Source: JALWZX01 sp964506905 (GTDB taxonomy: Bacteria; Patescibacteriota; WWE3; 2-01-FULL-39-13). Taken from it: a stretch of 22,475 nucleotides of DNA. The stretch is from NCBI GenBank assembly GCA_964506905.1, contig CAZDNW010000010.1, positions 1 to 22,475 of the forward strand. Reading direction: 5' to 3'. Of this stretch, positions 7,691-15,269 are shown in pieces. The notes beneath the pieces are model-generated. The model did no database searches, was not told the DNA's origin, and was given only the letters and a program-made list of their open reading frames with translations. A program made the position numbers and the translations under genes. Position 1 is the stretch's first letter. Each line of letters starts with the position of its first letter.

Positions 7691-7840
7691 TTAGTTATCT
7701 TGTACTAATGGCTCTTCTGCTTTTTTATGTTCAAAATATAATTGTGCTCTATATGCTCTAATAATTAAAAATATAATCGATAAAAACAGTAATACTGACA
7801 ATAGGGCAAATGTTAAATATACCCTTAATTCTCTTTTCAT
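7691..7840 (-). CDS. Small single-pass membrane protein downstream of ftsZ
   Basis: 49 codons, ATG at 7840, TAA at 7691-7693, starting 21 nt after the ftsZ stop. It begins MKRELRVYLTF, has one strongly hydrophobic helix (about residues 8-27, rich in Leu, Ile and Phe), a basic segment RAYRAQ, and a polar tail ending EEPLVQDN. The architecture (short cytosolic basic N-terminus, one membrane helix, short charged tail) makes it a credible real gene at the end of the dcw unit. I do not recognise a family. Its role in division is suggested only by position. Confidence 0.65.
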   Translation of the reverse strand: MKRELRVYLTFALLSVLLFLSIIFLIIRAYRAQLYFEHKKAEEPLVQDN

Positions 7841-7861
7841 ATTAGATTTCTGATTAATAGG

Positions 7862-9304
7862 TTAAACTTTTCTTTTTTTGATAAAACTCCAAAAATCGCT
7901 AGATGTTTTTCTTTCTGGTTTATCATCTTCATCTTCTTCATTCGCATCAGCTTGGTTATAATCAACATCACCATTATCTGATACATCATCGTTATCATCA
8001 GATGAGTTACTGGAATAACCCGTTGTATATCCAAAATCATAATCTTTATCTTCATTTTTTTTGTCTTCATCCTTTTCAGACTCTTCTTTTGAATGCTCCT
8101 CAGTTTTATCAGAGTTATCCTCTTCATCTAACTCTTTTATTGCCTCGCGCATACTATCTATATCAAAATCTGAATCTTTTTCGTCTAACGACGCCATGGT
8201 TGACGAAGTTATTATATCTATCTCAGCTTCTTCTGTTTCTACAACACTTTCTTCTGAATCAGAACTTTTAGATTTAAACCTTGAATCAATTTGATCTAAC
8301 ACTTGTTCATCGACTGGAGATGTAATATCAGGCAAACCTAATGAAGCAAAATCAGTTTCAAAACCTGTTGCTATAACAGTAACCTTTAACCCATCAATAC
8401 TTGGATCAATATTTGCACCAAATATTATATTTGCTCCTTGATGTGCAGCTTCTGATATAATTTTCGCTGCTGTATTAACTTCATGCATAGTTAAACTAGT
8501 ATCACCAACTATGTTTATCAAAACCCCTGTTGAGCCACTGATATCAACATCAAGTAGCGGTGATTCAACAGCCATCTTGGCTGCTTTTTCTGCTCTACCA
8601 TCGCCTTGTGCAAATCCTACACCCATTAATGCTGAACCAGCATTTGTCATAATTGTTTTAACATCAGCAAAATCAACATTTACTAACCCTGTTGAAGTTA
8701 TCAATTCTGAAATACCTTCTACAGCATTACCAATGACTTCGTCAGCAATTAAAAACGCATCTGTTAAAGGTACTGTATCATCGACAATATCTAGTAGCCT
8801 TTCATTTGGAATTACAATTAATGCATCTACTCTTTCTTTTAATTCTCTAATACCCTGTTCTGCTTGATTCATTCGCCTTTGTCCTTCAAATGGAAATGGT
8901 TTAGTTACTACACCAACTGTTAATGCACCAGCTTCTTTTGCAATCTCCGCAATTATCGGTGATGCACCGGTACCAGTACCTCCACCTAAACATGCTGCAA
9001 TAAAAATCATATCAGCACCTTGCAAATTTGTTTTTAATTCTTCTACAGATTCTTCAGCCGCTTCTCTTCCAACCGTTGGATCTGCTCCAGATCCTAAACC
9101 GCGTGTTCTTTTTTTACCTATTTGAATTCTTGTAGGAACAGGCGATGCATCTAACGCTTGTTTATCAGTATTTACTGCAATAAATTCAACACCTTCTAAA
9201 TTTTTTCTATTAACCATTGAAGTGACAGCGTTTTGTCCACCACCACCTACTCCAACAACTTTAATTCGAGCAAGTATTTCTTGTATTGGTTCTATAAAAG
9301 CCAT
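7862..9304 (-). CDS. ftsZ: Cell division protein FtsZ
   Basis: Tubulin-like GTPase that forms the cytokinetic ring. 480 residues. The GTP-binding GGGTGTG signature is at 107-113, with VGVGGGGQNAV at 17-27 and NTDKQAL at 45-51; the T7-loop region NVDFADVKTIM is present, so polymerisation-coupled GTP hydrolysis should be intact. The globular part ends near residue 320 and is followed by an unusually long Asp/Glu/Ser-rich linker of about 145 residues, then a basic C-terminal peptide DFWSFIKKRKV (470-480), the counterpart of the conserved peptide that binds FtsA. Starts 12 nt after ftsA; no Shine-Dalgarno. Confidence 0.99.
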   Translation of the reverse strand: MAFIEPIQEILARIKVVGVGGGGQNAVTSMVNRKNLEGVEFIAVNTDKQALDASPVPTRIQIGKKRTRGLGSGADPTVGREAAEESVEELKTNLQGADMIFIAACLGGGTGTGASPIIAEIAKEAGALTVGVVTKPFPFEGQRRMNQAEQGIRELKERVDALIVIPNERLLDIVDDTVPLTDAFLIADEVIGNAVEGISELITSTGLVNVDFADVKTIMTNAGSALMGVGFAQGDGRAEKAAKMAVESPLLDVDISGSTGVLINIVGDTSLTMHEVNTAAKIISEAAHQGANIIFGANIDPSIDGLKVTVIATGFETDFASLGLPDITSPVDEQVLDQIDSRFKSKSSDSEESVVETEEAEIDIITSSTMASLDEKDSDFDIDSMREAIKELDEEDNSDKTEEHSKEESEKDEDKKNEDKDYDFGYTTGYSSNSSDDNDDVSDNGDVDYNQADANEEDEDDKPERKTSSDFWSFIKKRKV

Positions 9305-9316
9305 AATTTTATATCG

Positions 9317-10591
9317 TTAAGGCAGAAACGATTTGAATAAACTAACAACTCTGGATCCTATACCACTTATATTACCACTTTTTCTTTCCATAAATCTACT
9401 ACTATCATATCTCATAGCATCAGCCATTATCATTAACACCCCTACAGTTGTAGAATAAGATGGAGATTGAATTTGGTCAACTATCCCTGAAAGTCTAGTT
9501 GGATATCCAACTCTTACTGGCAGTTTAAATGTATGTTCAGCAATTTTTTCTATTCCCTTTATTTGAGCTGTACCACCCGTTAAAACCACGCCCGCTGGCA
9601 ATTTCTTATCATAGCCTGCTTTTTTAATATAAAGTTGAACAAACTTAAACGATTCTTCTAATCGTCTAAATATAATATCGTTAATTACATTTTTGGGTAC
9701 GGTTTCCATTCCAATATTCATATCTCCAACATACAATTCTCCTTTTGGTACCTTTGATTCTCTACCGTCTTTATCTATAAAAATATTTTTTTCTGCTAAA
9801 CTTTCTTCTTTAGATAACTTTAATTTTATCTTTTCTGCATCTTCTAAAGATGATCTTAACCCGATTGCTAAATCATTTGTAATATCTTGCCCTCCGATTG
9901 GTATGACTGCTGAAAATGCAGGTCTTCCACCCGAATATATAATCATATCTATGGTTCCGCCACCTATATCAATAAGCATTGTGCCTAATTCTTTTTCAGT
10001 ATCGGTTAATACAGCCTCAGCAGAAGCTCTTGCAGAATAAATAAAAGAATCGACATCAACCCCAACTTGGCTTATACATTTAGTTAAATTTCGTATTGCT
10101 GTTGTACTTCCATGAATTATATTAGCCTCAACTTCTAGTCTAACACCAATCATTCCTGTTGGATCATAAATACCTCTTTGCTTATCCACAACATATTCTC
10201 TTGGTATAACTTCAATAATTTCTCTAGATGATGGCAAAGAAATCGCCTGAGCCGCTTCATTTACTCTCATAACATCACTTTGCGATATCTCTGATTCTAC
10301 CCCCGCAACAGCAACAACACCTTTAGAATTCAACGATTCAATATGCGCTCCACTTATAGACGACACAACAACTGATATTGGATGCCCCGACATCATTTCT
10401 GCCTTTGTAAATGTTTCACTTATGGCTGCAACAGCCTTATCAATATTATTAACAACGCCATTTTTAACACCAGCAGATTTATGGGAATATGTACCAATTA
10501 CGGAAATTTTGGAATCGTCTACAGATGCAACAGCACAAGATATTTTTGACGATCCTACATCTAATGCTGCTATAATTTTATCTTTTGCCAT
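9317..10591 (-). CDS. ftsA: Cell division protein FtsA
   Basis: Actin-like ATPase that anchors FtsZ to the membrane. 424 residues, full length. Phosphate-1 loop DVGSSK (11-16), the 1C subdomain (about 85-165), phosphate-2 loop DIGGGT (208-213), and the adenosine-binding VLTGGTAQIKG near residue 338. The last 13 residues (SRVVSLFKSFLP) form a plausible amphipathic membrane-targeting helix, as in other FtsA proteins. Located between ftsQ (5-nt gap) and ftsZ (12-nt gap), so translationally close-packed. An AT-rich TATAAAAT run at the ftsQ/ftsA junction could be an internal -10 but has no -35. Confidence 0.99.
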   Translation of the reverse strand: MAKDKIIAALDVGSSKISCAVASVDDSKISVIGTYSHKSAGVKNGVVNNIDKAVAAISETFTKAEMMSGHPISVVVSSISGAHIESLNSKGVVAVAGVESEISQSDVMRVNEAAQAISLPSSREIIEVIPREYVVDKQRGIYDPTGMIGVRLEVEANIIHGSTTAIRNLTKCISQVGVDVDSFIYSARASAEAVLTDTEKELGTMLIDIGGGTIDMIIYSGGRPAFSAVIPIGGQDITNDLAIGLRSSLEDAEKIKLKLSKEESLAEKNIFIDKDGRESKVPKGELYVGDMNIGMETVPKNVINDIIFRRLEESFKFVQLYIKKAGYDKKLPAGVVLTGGTAQIKGIEKIAEHTFKLPVRVGYPTRLSGIVDQIQSPSYSTTVGVLMIMADAMRYDSSRFMERKSGNISGIGSRVVSLFKSFLP

Positions 10592-10596
10592 GTTAT

Positions 10597-11340
10597 TTAT
10601 ATTTTATACTTAATTAATGGATCAGAAAACCGCAAATCTATATTTTCGATTTTCTTATCTTTAATCGTATACTGTTGTATAACTTTTTGCAACAAACTAA
10701 CCTTACGGTTGGCTTCTTCCAATGTTTTTACCACTGGTAAATATATTAACACATTTTCAACAGTTGTAGTTAAAACATCATCTTTTATATTTATCGGCAA
10801 TTCATGTTGTGCATACCAAATTGCACTTTTTAAAATATTAGAATCGATATACGTTCCAACTTCTATATCATCTCTATCATATACCACTGTTGTTAATTTA
10901 TCGGGATTTGTTGCCGATTTAGAAATAACAAAGCCATTTTCATCCACTAAAAAATTCCCGTAACTAGACTTTATATAATACTTAGGTTGCCTCTTAACAA
11001 GATAAATAATAAGTTGACTTTTTATATAATCTCTTTTTAAATTCTCAACTTCATATTTAGAATTAGCGTCTTCTACTATTTTTTTTATATAATCATCACT
11101 AACATTTATCCAGTATTTTCCCTGCAACTCATCTACCACAGATTCTTCTCTTAAAATATTATTTCCGTCATAAATATTCACATATGAAATTTTAGGTAAA
11201 TCTTTATACAAATAGCCAAGTACAGAAAAAATTACAATACCAAATATCAAAATTTTGTGTCTAATAAACCAATTTTTATTATTACTTTTATTTAAATAGT
11301 TTAATCTTTTATTATATGAGCCAGTTGGATATGCTTTCAT
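10597..11340 (-). CDS. ftsQ: Cell division protein FtsQ/DivIB
   Basis: Bitopic divisome protein linking FtsL/FtsB-type proteins and the septal synthase. 247 residues: basic cytosolic N-terminus (1-27), one membrane helix (about 28-46), then a POTRA-like domain (about 51-118) and the beta domain with the family hallmarks FLVDENGFVI and, near the end, IDLRFSDPLIKYK. Sequence conservation is modest but order, topology and these motifs make the call firm. Starts 2 nt after murG. Confidence 0.92.
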   Translation of the reverse strand: MKAYPTGSYNKRLNYLNKSNNKNWFIRHKILIFGIVIFSVLGYLYKDLPKISYVNIYDGNNILREESVVDELQGKYWINVSDDYIKKIVEDANSKYEVENLKRDYIKSQLIIYLVKRQPKYYIKSSYGNFLVDENGFVISKSATNPDKLTTVVYDRDDIEVGTYIDSNILKSAIWYAQHELPINIKDDVLTTTVENVLIYLPVVKTLEEANRKVSLLQKVIQQYTIKDKKIENIDLRFSDPLIKYKI

Positions 11341-11342
11341 AT

Positions 11343-12512
11343 TTATAATAACTTTATTATTTCTTTTGCTACTCGTTTTTGACCGTCTAGGGGCAATTTT
11401 ATATCATTTACAACCTTATATTTATCAATATTTTCTTTCATCTTAAATAATATGTTAATAAATTCCTCTGTGTTAGTGGAATTCTGATCAAGTATTTCGG
11501 CGAGTCCTATATTTTTAACAATTTCAGCATTTTTATATTGTTCATTGTTAGATGCCCACGGAATTGGAATCAATATAGACGGTTTTTGCATTAACACAAG
11601 TTCATATGTTGTATGCGCACCACCTCTTGATAAAACAATATCAGAAGTATAAAAAACATTTCCTATCTCGTCTTCATTAAAATATTCTTGCAATATAACA
11701 TGTTCTCTTACGTTTTCTGGCTTATTATTTAAAAATTCTTTAATAAAATTAAAACCATACTCAACTTTTGACGGTCCACATTGCCATATTAAATTAAAAT
11801 CCTTTATTATCTCATCAAATGATTCATAGACTAATTTATTTAGAAACTGTGCTCCACTTTTTCCCCCTGTAACATAAAGGGTTCGGTTTGAATTATCAAA
11901 CAATTTTATAAATTCCGCATTATTATTAACCAAATCTAAGATTACTTTTCTTACTGGTAACCCTGTATATATCATTTTCTTTTTAATATCATCTGATACA
12001 ACATAATTTTCAATTGGCCAAGAGACACATATTTTTTCTGAATATTTTGCTGTTGTTTTATTGGCTAAACCCAAAACTGCCGTTTGTTCATGGGAAATTA
12101 CAGAAATTCTGTAAAAAACTTTTCCAACTACCACAATAGGCACCGCAATGTATCCACCAAACGACACAATAACATCGGGCTTAATTTTGGATAAAATAAA
12201 AAAAGCTTGTAAAAATCCAAACGGAATCAACAGTAAATTATAAACAACCTGTGGAATATATTTAATTGAAGTAGTTCTAAATACTTTACCTGTGTTTATT
12301 TTGTGATATTCAACACCTCGTTTAGTTACTTCGTTATATTCTGGTAATAATTTTTTAGTATGCGGTATGTACTTTTTACCTACCCAGAATATTTTAATAT
12401 GTGGGAAATTGGATTGTATATAATCTATAACTGCAACAGCACTATTGTGGTGTCCACCTGTAAATAATAAATTTTTATAATTGTCTTTATACATTAGTTG
12501 CAATTTTAACAT
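11343..12512 (-). CDS. murG: MurG-like UDP-GlcNAc:lipid I N-acetylglucosaminyltransferase
   Basis: GT28-family glycosyltransferase of the GT-B fold. MurG adds GlcNAc to lipid I to make lipid II at the inner membrane face. 389 residues. The N-terminal loop is FTGGHHNSA (17-25) instead of the usual GGTGGHxxPA, keeping the glycines and histidine. VSFGGYIAVP (116-125), HEQTAVLGLANK (141-152), TGLPVRK and GGKSGAQ follow in order, and the nucleotide-sugar site is RGGAHTTYE followed by IPIPWASNNEQYKNA. A second in-frame ATG at 12494 (residue 7) is an equally good start. Located 8 nt after ftsW. Variant first loop aside, catalytic activity looks plausible. Confidence 0.9.
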   Translation of the reverse strand: MLKLQLMYKDNYKNLLFTGGHHNSAVAVIDYIQSNFPHIKIFWVGKKYIPHTKKLLPEYNEVTKRGVEYHKINTGKVFRTTSIKYIPQVVYNLLLIPFGFLQAFFILSKIKPDVIVSFGGYIAVPIVVVGKVFYRISVISHEQTAVLGLANKTTAKYSEKICVSWPIENYVVSDDIKKKMIYTGLPVRKVILDLVNNNAEFIKLFDNSNRTLYVTGGKSGAQFLNKLVYESFDEIIKDFNLIWQCGPSKVEYGFNFIKEFLNNKPENVREHVILQEYFNEDEIGNVFYTSDIVLSRGGAHTTYELVLMQKPSILIPIPWASNNEQYKNAEIVKNIGLAEILDQNSTNTEEFINILFKMKENIDKYKVVNDIKLPLDGQKRVAKEIIKLL

Positions 12513-12520
12513 AGGTATTG

Positions 12521-13735
12521 TTAGATTTCTTTATTGCTTCTGCTTACATTAAGTACTAAACCTAACCCCCACAACATAAAAATCATTGAAGAACCACCGT
12601 AAGAAATTAGCGGTAATGGTAATCCTGTAATAGGAAATAATCTAACCATAGCAGATAAGTTTATAAAAATATGCACACTCATCCAAATCATTACCCCAAT
12701 AACAAGTAATGCAGAAAATCTATCTTTGGATGTTTGAGCTATTTTAATGCCCCTTATAACTAAAAATACAAATAGAGAAATCAACAATATAGTACCGATA
12801 AACCCAAATTCTTCGCCGATGATTGCAAATATAGAATCAGTTGAAGCTTCTGGTAAATAAGCATATTTTTGCTTAGACCTACCCGCCCCTAAACCAAAAA
12901 AACCACCAGATCCAAGAGCAATCATAATCTGTCTAATATGATAACCAGCAGATTGTGTGTCTACGCTATTTGGTTTAATTAAAGTTATCAACCTCAATCG
13001 TCTATATTCCGAAGATAATCCATATAATAAGGCCAAACTAAATAAAACAGGGATACCAATAAAAAAGTCTTTTAGTGCACCGTTTGCAAAAAAGTACATT
13101 CCAGCAATTATTATAATTATTATCATTGCTGTTGTATAATCAGGTTCTAACATAACCAATCCACCAACAATTACAATTAAACTTACTGTTAATATCCTCA
13201 AAACATTATGTTCTTTATACTTAACAAATATTTTTTCAGAAGTAAAATAAGTTGCCAAAAATACTATTGTTACTAATTTAGCTAATTCACTAGGTTGAAA
13301 AGATATTCTGCCAACAAATGGCAAAGCCGGTAAAATTCCCGCCGGGTTTAATACGAACCATCTTCTTGCACCATATACTGTTGGAGCAAATGGTGTTGGT
13401 ATTAATATAAACAACAGTAAAAATAAAGTTCCTATAAACATATATGGTGAATATTTTTTTATAATATCCAAATTTATTTTTGATAAGATATACATTCCAG
13501 TTAGTCCTATAAAGACCCACCCAATTTGTTGTAGTAAAAAGTGATATTTTTGGCCAAAATTTAAGTCAGAATAAATCACAGATGACTCATATACCATAAA
13601 CAAACCAAATAAAAGCAAAACGAATATAACGATAAGAAAAGGCAAATCAACACTACCTTTGGTATTAAGCGATTTTTTTGCAGTTCTTTTGTGTCTTGTT
13701 GTACCAAGATGAGTTCGCCTTTTTAGTTTTTGCAT
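12521..13735 (-). CDS. ftsW: SEDS-family septal peptidoglycan polymerase FtsW
   Basis: Integral membrane glycosyltransferase that polymerises lipid II together with the FtsI transpeptidase. 404 residues from the ATG at 13735, with about ten membrane helices. Family hallmarks: GLGAGRSKQKYAYLPEASTD, AIIGEEFGFIG, and the C-terminal ITGLPLPLISYGGSSM. The frame also opens at a GTG at 13777 (14 residues longer), but I prefer the ATG because TATATT lies 7 nt before it and the extra residues add nothing conserved. The N-terminal 30 residues are very basic. First gene of the ftsW-murG-ftsQ-ftsA-ftsZ run and divergent from the MurF-like gene. Confidence 0.97.
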   Translation of the reverse strand: MQKLKRRTHLGTTRHKRTAKKSLNTKGSVDLPFLIVIFVLLLFGLFMVYESSVIYSDLNFGQKYHFLLQQIGWVFIGLTGMYILSKINLDIIKKYSPYMFIGTLFLLLFILIPTPFAPTVYGARRWFVLNPAGILPALPFVGRISFQPSELAKLVTIVFLATYFTSEKIFVKYKEHNVLRILTVSLIVIVGGLVMLEPDYTTAMIIIIIIAGMYFFANGALKDFFIGIPVLFSLALLYGLSSEYRRLRLITLIKPNSVDTQSAGYHIRQIMIALGSGGFFGLGAGRSKQKYAYLPEASTDSIFAIIGEEFGFIGTILLISLFVFLVIRGIKIAQTSKDRFSALLVIGVMIWMSVHIFINLSAMVRLFPITGLPLPLISYGGSSMIFMLWGLGLVLNVSRSNKEI

Positions 13736-13742
13736 AAGTGTT

Positions 13743-13748
13743 AATATA
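13743..13748 (-). promoter_or_regulatory. Candidate -10 element of ftsW (leaderless start)
   Basis: TATATT on the minus strand ends 7 nt before the ATG at 13735, the same spacing seen at other unit starts here. No good -35 is visible, so the promoter call itself is moderate. Confidence 0.5.
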
Positions 13749-13810
13749 ATGATAGCAGTATATGTGTGATATTTCACTCATATTATCGTTAGATTAGTTA
13801 CAAAACAATT

Positions 13811-14686
13811 ATGCATCTACGAACAATTTTAAGAAAAATTCTACTAAAAGAAACTCAATGGGTTTTAAATAAACACAAGCCATTTGTTATAGCAATTCTT
13901 GGTGAAAAAGATTCTTCATATATTAGGGAAATAATATACACAATAGTAAATACAAAATACAATGCGCGAAGAAACCTTGAAAAAACAGATAGCGAATTCA
14001 GTATACCTTTAACAATCTTCGGTGAATTAAAATATCCGAAAAACATTCTAAGTTGGATAAAAATAATAACAAAAGTTCTTATACAACTTTTATATTTAAA
14101 ACCTTATAAACATTATTTAATAATCCAATTACATGAAATTGACACATCAATATTAAACTTATGGTTAAAGACAATAAATCCGGATTTGTGTATAACTGTT
14201 GATAATTCGTTAAAAGATTCAACAAAGGATATAATAAAAGATAAAAATACATTACAAATTACAACGGAATTAATTGAAAAGATTAAAGAAAATCCACTAA
14301 GGCGATATAACGAGATAGAAACTCTTTCAAATCTACTGGATATTCCTTATGAAGAGATAATAAATACAATTGAAACAACAAAACCAATTAGAACAAGGTT
14401 AAATATAATTGCAGGAAAAGACAAATCATTGATCGTTGATGCTAGATATTACTATTATCCGATGTCTTTGATTTCGGTACTAGAAATCACAGAATTATTG
14501 CCTGGCGAAAAATACATTATAAGTAACGAAAATATAAATGATGAAATTCCACATAATTATAAAGTTATAAAACCAAAAGATTTAGAAAAAATAAAAAAGA
14601 ACAGAAATACATTTATTTTCATTTCAAATAAATCAGAAAATGCAGATATTATAAGAAATTTAGCCTTAAATGAATTAGAAGTGTAA
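13811..14686 (+). CDS. MurF-like Mur ligase homolog lacking ATP-binding and catalytic residues (likely pseudoenzyme)
   Basis: 291 residues against about 430-450 for a working MurF. The N-terminal segment aligns with CPR Mur ligases: KHKPFVIAILGEKDSSYI (21-38) occupies the place of the P-loop GITGSVGKTST, but the GKT lysine and threonine are gone. SEFSIPLTIFG (61-71) matches the NEIGVPLTILG segment, and YLIIQLHEI replaces the LVLEMGA strand, losing its glutamate. The central ATPase region is largely deleted. The C-terminal part RLNIIAGKDKSLIVDARYYYYP (196-217, split here by family position) corresponds to MurF RxExxxGxxxxIDDSYNANP, with the conserved DDSYNANP changed to DARYYYYP. It cannot be an active ligase by these criteria. 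Cotranscribed with the sigma factor 15 nt downstream. Confidence 0.8.
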   Translation: MHLRTILRKILLKETQWVLNKHKPFVIAILGEKDSSYIREIIYTIVNTKYNARRNLEKTDSEFSIPLTIFGELKYPKNILSWIKIITKVLIQLLYLKPYKHYLIIQLHEIDTSILNLWLKTINPDLCITVDNSLKDSTKDIIKDKNTLQITTELIEKIKENPLRRYNEIETLSNLLDIPYEEIINTIETTKPIRTRLNIIAGKDKSLIVDARYYYYPMSLISVLEITELLPGEKYIISNENINDEIPHNYKVIKPKDLEKIKKNRNTFIFISNKSENADIIRNLALNELEV

Positions 14687-14701
14687 TCATTAAAAAGTAT
14701 T

Positions 14702-15265
14702 ATGAACAAGGATAAGTCATACGAAAAAACAACTATAAAAAAATCACAAAAAAATATAAAAGAGTTTGAAAAAATATATATCGATTATAATCAAAAAATT
14801 TTTAGATACTTTTTAACTCGTGTAAATACAAACGAAACTGCAGAAGATTTAACATCTGTTACATTTGAAAAAGCATTAAAAAACATAAAATCATTTCAGT
14901 GGCAAGGTATTTCAATTTCAGCATGGTTATATCAAATAGCACGAAATACATTGATTGATTATTACCGACAACAAGCAAAAAAGAAAAGTGTAACTTTAAC
15001 TGATGAAAGCGTAATTGCTGACACTACCTCTATTGAAAATGATTTTATAACCACAGATAGCAGTTTAGCATTACAAAAAATTTTAAACAGTTTACCAGAA
15101 AGAGAACGCAAAATAGTTAGACTAAAATTTTACGAAGGTATGACAAATAAACAAATAGCAAAAGAATTAAATATAAGCGAAACAAATGTAAGCACAATAC
15201 TACACAGAACAATGAAAAAATTATATTCTTTAATATCTGATTTTGAGGAATTTATACCAGAATGA
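14702..15265 (+). CDS. ECF-type RNA polymerase sigma factor
   Basis: 187 residues. Region 2 (about 23-91) contains ETAEDLTSVTFEKALKNI and AWLYQIARNTLIDYYRQ, the core-binding and -10 recognition helices. Region 4 (about 121-176) contains LPERERKIVRLKFYEGMTNK and the helix-turn-helix IAKELNISETNVSTILHR that reads the -35. There is no sigma region 3, so this is an ECF-like (group 4) factor. No anti-sigma gene is adjacent; the partner upstream is the MurF-like protein. Stop TGA is followed directly by in-frame TAG. It ends only 4 nt from the convergent murA-like gene. Confidence 0.95.
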   Translation: MNKDKSYEKTTIKKSQKNIKEFEKIYIDYNQKIFRYFLTRVNTNETAEDLTSVTFEKALKNIKSFQWQGISISAWLYQIARNTLIDYYRQQAKKKSVTLTDESVIADTTSIENDFITTDSSLALQKILNSLPERERKIVRLKFYEGMTNKQIAKELNISETNVSTILHRTMKKLYSLISDFEEFIPE

Positions 15266-15269
15266 TAGG

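Noticed and set aside
7676..7706. Imperfect hairpin GTACAAAAGAT/ATCTTGTAC between the MFS gene and the small post-ftsZ gene
   Set aside because: It has a 2-nt bulge, overlaps the small gene's stop and lacks a T run on either side, so a terminator call is not justified.
7837..8294. Several ORFs on both strands over the ftsZ 3' part
   Set aside because: They are by-products of the low-complexity acidic linker of FtsZ.
10600..10612. TATAAAAT run at the ftsQ/ftsA junction as an internal ftsA promoter
   Set aside because: No -35 within range and the spacing to the ATG does not match the other units; AT-rich sequence gives such matches by chance.
15263..15268. TGA-TAG tandem stop and scarcity of TGA as a stop, hinting at UGA recoding as in Gracilibacteria
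   Set aside because: All conserved genes run full length under the standard code with no in-frame TGA, so UGA is not being used as a sense codon here; TGA is just a rare stop in an AT-rich genome.
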